From contig NZ_JAGIYQ010000001.1 in assembly GCF_017814275.1 (NCBI RefSeq), positions 31,415-95,414 on the forward strand: DNA of 64,000 nucleotides. The letters are read 5' to 3'. Below, in pieces: positions 58,297 through 64,000 of the stretch. This DNA comes from Gottfriedia endophytica. Its GTDB lineage: Bacteria; Bacillota; Bacilli; Bacillales; Bacillaceae_G. Positions within the stretch are counted from its first letter, which is position 1. Each line of letters starts with the position of its first letter. The notes beneath the pieces are model-generated. The model saw only the letters and a list, made by a program, of their open reading frames with translations, made no database searches and was not told the origin of the DNA. Both the position numbers and the translations under genes were made by a program.

Positions 58297-60675
58297 TTAA
58301 TTGTATAATTTTATTTCTGAAGCTGAAGCAAATCCACCGTATCCTGATACTACTTCAAGCTTAACGTACCCGGCATCGACTTTATTAAAAGTTGCAGTCT
58401 TTGCAAGACTATTATTTGCCCATGTTCCACTAGCAACCTTTGTAAAGGTAACTCCATCCAAACTTGTGTAGATATTATAGCTAGTTATGTTACCATTGTA
58501 ACCGCCATCTTGTCTTGGTACATATGTTAATTGTGATACGCTCGAAACCGAATTAAGCTTGATTGTAATGTATGGAGCCTTATCACTTCCATCCCAATAA
58601 GTATGCCACATTGTTGTAGAGTTACCATCAACTGCATTTTTCGCTGCATCACTAGATGAATTTTGTTGGCTTGAATACCCTACGACCGATAAACTTGTAT
58701 GCGGGATTAATCCAACTACAGGCGTATTAGTAAACTTTAAGTTAACAGCGTTACTTGCCGGAGTTGTTCCAGTTGCAAACTTTCTAACTGTTAATGTAAC
58801 ATTTCCACTTAAATCCGGTAAATTTGGAGTTGATGGAGTATATTTTGTCCAATTCGAACCTTGATCTGTGCTAAATTCCATTGTTCCATCTAAACCAAAA
58901 ACTAGGTTCTCATCATCATTTGCAGAAACATTTAATTTAGCAGCTTGTCCGATTGGAATTAATAAAGGCTGAGTTGTTCCAATTACTCTTGTTAAGATAC
59001 CATTCGTTGAATTGATTGCTGATATTTCTGCATTACTTAGAAGCATATCATTAGTTGTAGCAGCCTTATATGTTACTCCCCCATCAATACTATATTCCGT
59101 ATCTGTTTTTATTCCCATTAATTTCCCCGCGTTTACACCATCAAAACTCAAGGTTGCAAGGCACAAGCCTAAGCTTGGGAATTGAGCAGTTATATTATTT
59201 GCTACTTGCTTTTCATTCACGTTAGTTATTGTTGAAAAAGCATTTGTAATTCCTAAAACATATTGCTGAAGCTTTGCTCGATCACTCATGTTAAGAACAT
59301 GACTCTTTATTTGATTAAGAAGATCCATCATTGGTCTTGGTTCATTCGCAAAAGACGAGATAATACCGCTATTTAATTGTTGCCAATCTCCATCTGTAAC
59401 AGTTGGAGTTTGTAACATAAGAGATACATAGTCTTTCCATACTAAATAATTGATTGGTAAAATCGTAGTAGCTACTTTATAAATTGCAATTTTGTTATCC
59501 GCCAGAGTCATTGCTTTCGCTAACCAACGTAATCGCTCTGATTGATCTAGTTTTACTTGATCAAGTTCCGCATTTTCAAATAACATCATGTACGGAGCTT
59601 GATTTTTCAAACTATTATCAGACCAAGGAATAACTGTCGCATCATGGTGTTCAGATTGCCCCCAACCAAAAATATCATTTCCTAAATACCAAGAGTTTGG
59701 TTTATCATTCCATATAAGTGCACAATGTCCAGGTTGTCCAACAGGCATAGCTGCTACACCAAAAGCTTGGCTTACTTGCGTACCAAACTTCGAAATATTC
59801 CCACATACCCCACCATCTCTGTAAATAGAAGAAAGATTCCAAGGAACGCCATAAAACGCATCATTACCTGCTTGAATGCTAACCCCATTTTTGTTGTATT
59901 CTACATATTTAATCAAGTATGCACTTTTTCCTATCTTAGCTTGACTCTTAAGCTCTGGATGCTCTGTATTAATCATATTTCTTGCCCAAGTTAAGTCTTC
60001 TTCCGGCGCCCAAGTATTCACGACTAACCTTAAATGCCAGACATCATAAGTTCGAAAGACAGGAAATAACTCATTATTTTGATCAGCTTGTTTATAATAC
60101 TGATACCTTGTTATAGGATTAATCGTTGTATTGTTTGTCCAATATTTCATTGGCTGAGCATGAGCTAAAGCTGTTGCCATCGCTAATTTCAAATATAATC
60201 CTTGATGAGAATCTGCGTCAGTATTCCAAATTGTATTCCATATCTCAAGTGCATTTACTGGATTATTCCCTGTTGGACTACCACCTTCAAGAAATGTATT
60301 CATTACATCTGTATTTTTCATCACCCAGCTAAGAAAATTTTGATGAGCAGCATCTTTTTTTACAAAAGCATCCATTGCTGCAGCACCAGTTTGCGAGATT
60401 AATTGCCACTGTGCCAATGCTTCTGCATAAATTGGGTCTGACAGATTTGTTTGTAAATTTGTTTGGTTGAGATCCCCGGTATTTTGATTTAGATAGGTTG
60501 TTAGATAACTAAAAAGAACCTCAAAATTACCACTTACAATTGCTTGATCAATTTGTTGGTTCAAAGAATCTAAACTAACCGAAACAGTTTCAGCTGACGC
60601 CTTCGCATACGGAATTGTAGACAAACTTCCTGAAATAAGTGCTAAAGATAAAAATGAAGATAAAACTCTTTTCAA
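58297..60675 (-). CDS. secreted protein with transglutaminase-like core and F5/8-type discoidin domain
   Basis: 792 residues. A Sec signal peptide ends near residue 28 (YAKASA). A helical region (30-250) precedes a transglutaminase-like core: DGGVCG (Cys291), QPGHCALIW (His317) and NDIFGW (Asp334) are in the order and spacing of a Cys-His-Asp triad. Residues 480-650 are beta-rich linker, and 650-792 a discoidin/CBM32-like domain (DAAKNAVDGNSTTMWHTYW, NSVSSVSQLTYVPRQDG). It is probably a surface or matrix protein that cuts or crosslinks protein and binds sugar. Expression is under a c-di-GMP-I riboswitch. ATG 60675 follows GGGAGGG. Confidence 0.8.
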   Translation of the reverse strand: MKRVLSSFLSLALISGSLSTIPYAKASAETVSVSLDSLNQQIDQAIVSGNFEVLFSYLTTYLNQNTGDLNQTNLQTNLSDPIYAEALAQWQLISQTGAAAMDAFVKKDAAHQNFLSWVMKNTDVMNTFLEGGSPTGNNPVNALEIWNTIWNTDADSHQGLYLKLAMATALAHAQPMKYWTNNTTINPITRYQYYKQADQNNELFPVFRTYDVWHLRLVVNTWAPEEDLTWARNMINTEHPELKSQAKIGKSAYLIKYVEYNKNGVSIQAGNDAFYGVPWNLSSIYRDGGVCGNISKFGTQVSQAFGVAAMPVGQPGHCALIWNDKPNSWYLGNDIFGWGQSEHHDATVIPWSDNSLKNQAPYMMLFENAELDQVKLDQSERLRWLAKAMTLADNKIAIYKVATTILPINYLVWKDYVSLMLQTPTVTDGDWQQLNSGIISSFANEPRPMMDLLNQIKSHVLNMSDRAKLQQYVLGITNAFSTITNVNEKQVANNITAQFPSLGLCLATLSFDGVNAGKLMGIKTDTEYSIDGGVTYKAATTNDMLLSNAEISAINSTNGILTRVIGTTQPLLIPIGQAAKLNVSANDDENLVFGLDGTMEFSTDQGSNWTKYTPSTPNLPDLSGNVTLTVRKFATGTTPASNAVNLKFTNTPVVGLIPHTSLSVVGYSSQQNSSSDAAKNAVDGNSTTMWHTYWDGSDKAPYITIKLNSVSSVSQLTYVPRQDGGYNGNITSYNIYTSLDGVTFTKVASGTWANNSLAKTATFNKVDAGYVKLEVVSGYGGFASASEIKLYN

Positions 60676-60712
60676 ACTAAGCCCTCCCTTTTTGTTTTAA
60701 ACCTACTTACAA

Positions 60713-60742
60713 AAAAATTCCCCATACCAAAAAGGCATGGGG
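60713..60742 (-). terminator. riboswitch expression-platform terminator
   Basis: CCCCATGCC pairs with GGTATGGGG on the minus strand (arms 60734-60742 and 60720-60728), then AATTTTTTT. It lies between the aptamer and the start codon, so it can turn the gene off. Confidence 0.85.
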
Positions 60743-60783
60743 AATAAACCTACCAATCTCAAAGAATTTGGCAGCTTTCCTTC

Positions 60784-60868
60784 TTTTCGGTAACTGGCTG
60801 ACATAGTGCGTGCACCTTAGTCCCTATAGTTTTGCGTCACTAGCTTTCACTAATTTTGCCTTTATCGA
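60784..60868 (-). ncRNA. c-di-GMP-I (GEMM-I) riboswitch aptamer
   Basis: Reading the minus strand: GGCAAAATTAGTGAAAGC, then GTGACGCAAAACTATAGGGA, CTAAGG, a variable hairpin, then CAGCCAGTTACCG. These are the GEMM-I landmarks: a GNAA-type tetraloop in P2, the GACGCAAA joining strand, the P3 with GGGNCT, and the AGCC-G-TTACCG tetraloop receptor. The motif binds c-di-GMP. A terminator follows. Confidence 0.88.
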
Positions 60869-61075
60869 GTTTTTGTAATTTAATTGAAATATAGCAAAAT
60901 ATGACGAATGTTCAATCAGTTTAATTGCTTATAGTTATATTAAAATCTTTGTGTCTATTTTCGTGGAGAAAGGTGCACTTTTTTGAACCTTAGATAGGTC
61001 AATTAAACCATTTTACCAATATTTTAGAATTTTTAACTACTTGTGAAAATATTTTTTAAAGGTTCCAAATCATAT

Positions 61076-61114
61076 AAAAGGCCCTAATTCCAATTAAAGA
61101 ATTAGGGCCTTTTT
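61076..61114. terminator. terminator after the repeat protein
   Basis: A perfect 15-bp stem AAAAGGCCCTAATTC with GAATTAGGGCCTTTT, loop of eight. Confidence 0.9.
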
Positions 61115-61170
61115 AGAAATATTACTGTCATTCCAACAACTTATCAGATAGTGATGTTTTCGTTAATTCC

Positions 61171-63996
61171 TTATTTTTTTGTTTTTTTGAACGTAACAAT
61201 GATCGTATGATTACTCGTTACGTTAATAAACGTGTAGGCATTGTTTCTTACTTTTACTTCCACACCGTCAACCTTCAACTTATCAATCTTATAACCACTA
61301 TTCGGCTTGATTGTGAAAGTTTGATTTTTCCCATGATTCACGGATATACTACCACTCGGGCTAATCTTACCATTGCTTCCGGCTGTTGCTTTGATTGTGT
61401 GAACGATTTTCTTAAACGTTACAGTAATCGTGTGATTGCTCGTTACATTAGTAAACGTATAGGTGTTGTTTCTTGCCTTTACAACCACACCGTCAACTTT
61501 CAACGTTTCAATCTCATAACCCATATTCGGTTTGATTGTGAACGTTTGATTTTTTCCGTGATTCACAAAAACGTTGCTACTCGGGTTAATCGTTCCATTA
61601 CTTCCAGCTATTGCTTTGATTGTGTGTACGATTTTCTTAAACGTTACAGTAATCGTGTGATTGCTTGTTATGTTACTAAACGTGTAGGTATTGTTTGTTG
61701 CCTTTGCACCAACACCGTCAACCTTCAACGTATCAATCTCATATCCCATATTCGGTTTGATTATGAATGTTTGATTTTTCCCATTATCCACAGAAACGAT
61801 ACCGCTTGGGCTAATCAAACCATTGTTTCCTGCTGTTGCTGTGATTGTGTGAATGATTTTCTTGAACGTTACATTGATCATGTGATTGCTCCTTATGTTA
61901 GTAAACGTATAAGTGTTGTTTGTGTCCTTAGTATCTACACCATCAACTTTCAACGTATCAATCTCATATCCGCTATTCGGTGTGATTGTAAATGTTTGAT
62001 CTGTTCCGTGATCCACAGAAACGCTACCGCTTGGACTAATCGTACCATTACTTCCAGCTGTTGCTGTGATTGTGTGTACGATTTTTTTGAATGTTACATT
62101 GATCGTGTGATTGCTCGTTATGTTTGTAAACGTATACGTGTTGTTTGTTACCTTAGTATCTACATCATCAACCTTCAATGTATCAATTTCATATCCACTA
62201 TTCGTTGTGATTGTGAATGTTTGATCTGTTCCGTGATTCACAGAAACGCTGCCACTTGGGCTAATCGTACCATTGCTTCCAGCTGTTGCTGTGATTGTGT
62301 GTACGATTTTTTTGAATGTTACATTGATCGTATGATTAATCGTTACATTAGTAAACTTGTAAGTGTTGTTTGTTGTCTTTGCATCCACACCGTCAACCTT
62401 CAACGTATCTATCTCATATCCGCTATTCGGCATGATTGTAAACGTTTGATCTGTTCCATGATTCACAGAAACGTTGCCACTTGGGCTAATCGTACCATTG
62501 CTTCCAGCTGTTGCTGTGATTGTGTGTACGATTTTTTTGAATGTTACATTGATCGTATGATTAATCGTTACATTAGTAAACTTGTAAATGTTGCTTGTTG
62601 TCTTTACATCCAAACCATCAACCTTCAACGTATCAATCTCATATCCGCTATTCGGTGTGATTGTAAACGTTTGATCTGTTCCATGATTCACAGAAACGTT
62701 GCCACTTGGGCTAATCGTACCATTGCTTCCTGCTGTTGCTGTGATTGTGTGAACGATTTTTTTGAATGTTACATTGATCGTATGATTAATCGTTACATTA
62801 GTAAACTTGTAAATGTTGTTTGTTGTCTTTACATCCAAACCATCAACCTTCAACGTATCTATCTCATATCCGCTATTCGGCGTGATTGTAAACGTTTGAT
62901 CTGTTCCGTGATTCACAGAAACACTGCCGATTGGGCTAATCGTACCATTGCTTCCTGCTGTTGCTGTGATTGTGTGAACGATTTTTTTGAATGTTACATT
63001 GATTGTGTGATTGCTCGTTACATTAGTAAACCTGTAGGTGTTATTTGTTGTCTTTACATCCACACCGTCAACCTTCAACGTATCTATCTCATATCCACTA
63101 TTCGGTGTGATCGTAAACGTTTGATCTGTTCCGTGATTTACAGAAACACTGCCGCTTGGGCTAATCGTACCATTGCTTCCTACTGTTGCTGTGATTGTGT
63201 GAACGATTTTTTTGAATGTTACATTGATCGTGTGATTACTCGTTACGTTAGTAAACGAGTAGGTATTATTTGTTACTTTTTTATCCACACCGTCAACCTT
63301 CAACGTATCTATCTCATATCCGCTATTCGGCGTGATCGTAAACATTTGATCTTTTCCGTCATTCACAGAAACGCTGCCACTTGGGCTAATCGTACCATTG
63401 CTTCCAGCTGTTGCTGTGATTGTATTTGTGTGAACGATTTTTTTGAATGTTACATTGATTGTATGATCGCTCGTTACGTTTGTAAACGTGTAGCTGCTGT
63501 TTGTAATCTTTGCATCCTCACCGTCAACCTTCAACGTATCTATCTCATATCCGCTATTCGGCGTGATCGTAAACATTTGATCTTTTCCGTCATTCACAGA
63601 AACGCTGCCACTTGGGCTAATCGTACCATTGCTTCCAGCTGTTGCAGTGATTGTATTTGTGTGAACGATTTTTTTGAATGTTACATTAATTGTATGATCG
63701 CTCGTTACGTTCGTAAACGTGTAGCTGTTGTTTGTAATCTTTGCATCCTCACCGTCAACTTTCAACGTATCAATCTCATATCCGCTATCCGGTGTGATCG
63801 TAAATGTTTGATCTGTTCCTTCATCCACAGAAACGCTGCCGATTGGGCTAATCGTACCATTGCTTCCAGCTGTTGCTGTGATTGTATTTGTGTGAACGAT
63901 TTTTTTGAATGTTACATTAATTGTATGATCGCTCGTTACGTTCGTAAACGTGTAGCTGTTGTTTGTAATCTTTGCATCCTCACCGTCAACTTTCAA
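61171..63996 (-). CDS. InlB B-repeat protein (partial, N-terminus outside window)
   Basis: At least 941 residues made of twelve full units and one partial unit of 75-77 residues. Each reads roughly HTITATAGSNGTISPSG, then VSVNHGTDQTFTITP, NSGYEIDTLKVDG, and ends TFTNVTSNHTINVTFKK; this is the bacterial InlB B-repeat/List_Bact type, found in large surface proteins. The C-terminus is FKKTKK, with no LPXTG motif, membrane anchor or SLH domain. No start lies in the window; the frame enters from beyond 64000. It ends at a strong terminator. Confidence 0.85.
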   Translation of the reverse strand: MKVDGEDAKITNNSYTFTNVTSDHTINVTFKKIVHTNTITATAGSNGTISPIGSVSVDEGTDQTFTITPDSGYEIDTLKVDGEDAKITNNSYTFTNVTSDHTINVTFKKIVHTNTITATAGSNGTISPSGSVSVNDGKDQMFTITPNSGYEIDTLKVDGEDAKITNSSYTFTNVTSDHTINVTFKKIVHTNTITATAGSNGTISPSGSVSVNDGKDQMFTITPNSGYEIDTLKVDGVDKKVTNNTYSFTNVTSNHTINVTFKKIVHTITATVGSNGTISPSGSVSVNHGTDQTFTITPNSGYEIDTLKVDGVDVKTTNNTYRFTNVTSNHTINVTFKKIVHTITATAGSNGTISPIGSVSVNHGTDQTFTITPNSGYEIDTLKVDGLDVKTTNNIYKFTNVTINHTINVTFKKIVHTITATAGSNGTISPSGNVSVNHGTDQTFTITPNSGYEIDTLKVDGLDVKTTSNIYKFTNVTINHTINVTFKKIVHTITATAGSNGTISPSGNVSVNHGTDQTFTIMPNSGYEIDTLKVDGVDAKTTNNTYKFTNVTINHTINVTFKKIVHTITATAGSNGTISPSGSVSVNHGTDQTFTITTNSGYEIDTLKVDDVDTKVTNNTYTFTNITSNHTINVTFKKIVHTITATAGSNGTISPSGSVSVDHGTDQTFTITPNSGYEIDTLKVDGVDTKDTNNTYTFTNIRSNHMINVTFKKIIHTITATAGNNGLISPSGIVSVDNGKNQTFIIKPNMGYEIDTLKVDGVGAKATNNTYTFSNITSNHTITVTFKKIVHTIKAIAGSNGTINPSSNVFVNHGKNQTFTIKPNMGYEIETLKVDGVVVKARNNTYTFTNVTSNHTITVTFKKIVHTIKATAGSNGKISPSGSISVNHGKNQTFTIKPNSGYKIDKLKVDGVEVKVRNNAYTFINVTSNHTIIVTFKKTKK
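61171..63996 (-). repeat. tandem 225/231-bp coding repeats
   Basis: Units with the HTNTITA form (77 residues) are those nearest the window edge; units with HTITA or HTIKA (75 residues) follow toward the C-terminus. The edge units are most alike (HTNTITATAGSNGTISPSG occurs repeatedly), while the last three differ most (KIK, KNQ, MGYEI). Confidence 0.85.
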
Positions 63997-64000
63997 CGTA

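Noticed and set aside
61171..63996. CRISPR-like tandem array
   Set aside because: The period is 225-231 bp, keeps an open frame throughout and encodes InlB-type units; there are no short repeats with unique spacers.

Overview
This is about 64 kb of AT-rich chromosome from a spore-forming member of the Bacillaceae. The evidence is two complete gerA-type germinant-receptor operons, strong AGGAGG ribosome binding sites, Bacillus-type regulation (Rex operators, a PaiA/PaiB pair, a KinB-like kinase, an RNase J paralogue), an lmo0937-family small protein and a dispersed repeat of a kind common in Bacillus genomes. I cannot name the species; a Bacillus or Gottfriedia-like organism is an inference. 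No rRNA, tRNA, phage, intact insertion sequence or CRISPR array was seen.

Layout. 1-4.1 kb: an amino-acid permease, a small membrane protein, a DUF3189 protein, an aldose-1-epimerase-like protein and a DUF606 transporter. 4.1-6.9 kb: an unexplained gap, then a coiled-coil protein paired with a membrane-anchored polysaccharide deacetylase. 7.1-9.9 kb: a lactate permease/lactate dehydrogenase operon under two Rex operators; the permease is frameshifted at a run of eight G. 10-13.8 kb: a uridine-kinase-like protein, a GNAT enzyme, RNase J and a small membrane protein. 13.8-19.3 kb: germination operon 1 (A-C-B-D-B order). 19.4-22.9 kb: a sulfatase and its radical-SAM maturase, the latter broken by an in-frame TGA. 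23-28.7 kb: a PAS-GGDEF protein, a DoxX protein, a strong hairpin pair, a histidine kinase, an IsdG-like monooxygenase and SstT. 29-36.5 kb: an ECF41 sigma factor with its oxidoreductase and a recognisable ECF41 promoter, two gene remnants, an alpha/beta hydrolase, and a LysR regulator divergent from two tandem amidohydrolases. 36.6-47.3 kb: a ten-gene operon for an amino sugar, best read as N-acetylgalactosamine: ABC transporter without ATPase, Gfo/Idh/MocA protein, GntR regulator, AgaS, tagatose-bisphosphate-type aldolase, PfkB kinase, ROK kinase and NagA-type deacetylase, with four related operator candidates. 47.5-54.3 kb: marR-paiA-paiB divergent from GNAT-YczE, a VOC protein, an ArsR/SRPBCC/DoxX cassette of different base composition, a DUF4386 protein and a Crp/Fnr regulator. 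54.4-58.2 kb: germination operon 2 (A-B-C). 58.3-64 kb: a secreted protein with a transglutaminase-like core and a discoidin domain, controlled by a c-di-GMP-I riboswitch with its own terminator, then a very large InlB-B-type repeat protein that runs off the window.

Themes. The sugar operon forms a full route from uptake to triose phosphates and includes one enzyme of unknown role (the Gfo/Idh/MocA protein). The right end looks like a c-di-GMP-responsive cell-surface locus. Several genes are broken or decaying: lctP by a homopolymer slip, the sulfatase maturase by a nonsense codon, a MarR fragment and an unidentified remnant near 29.1 kb.
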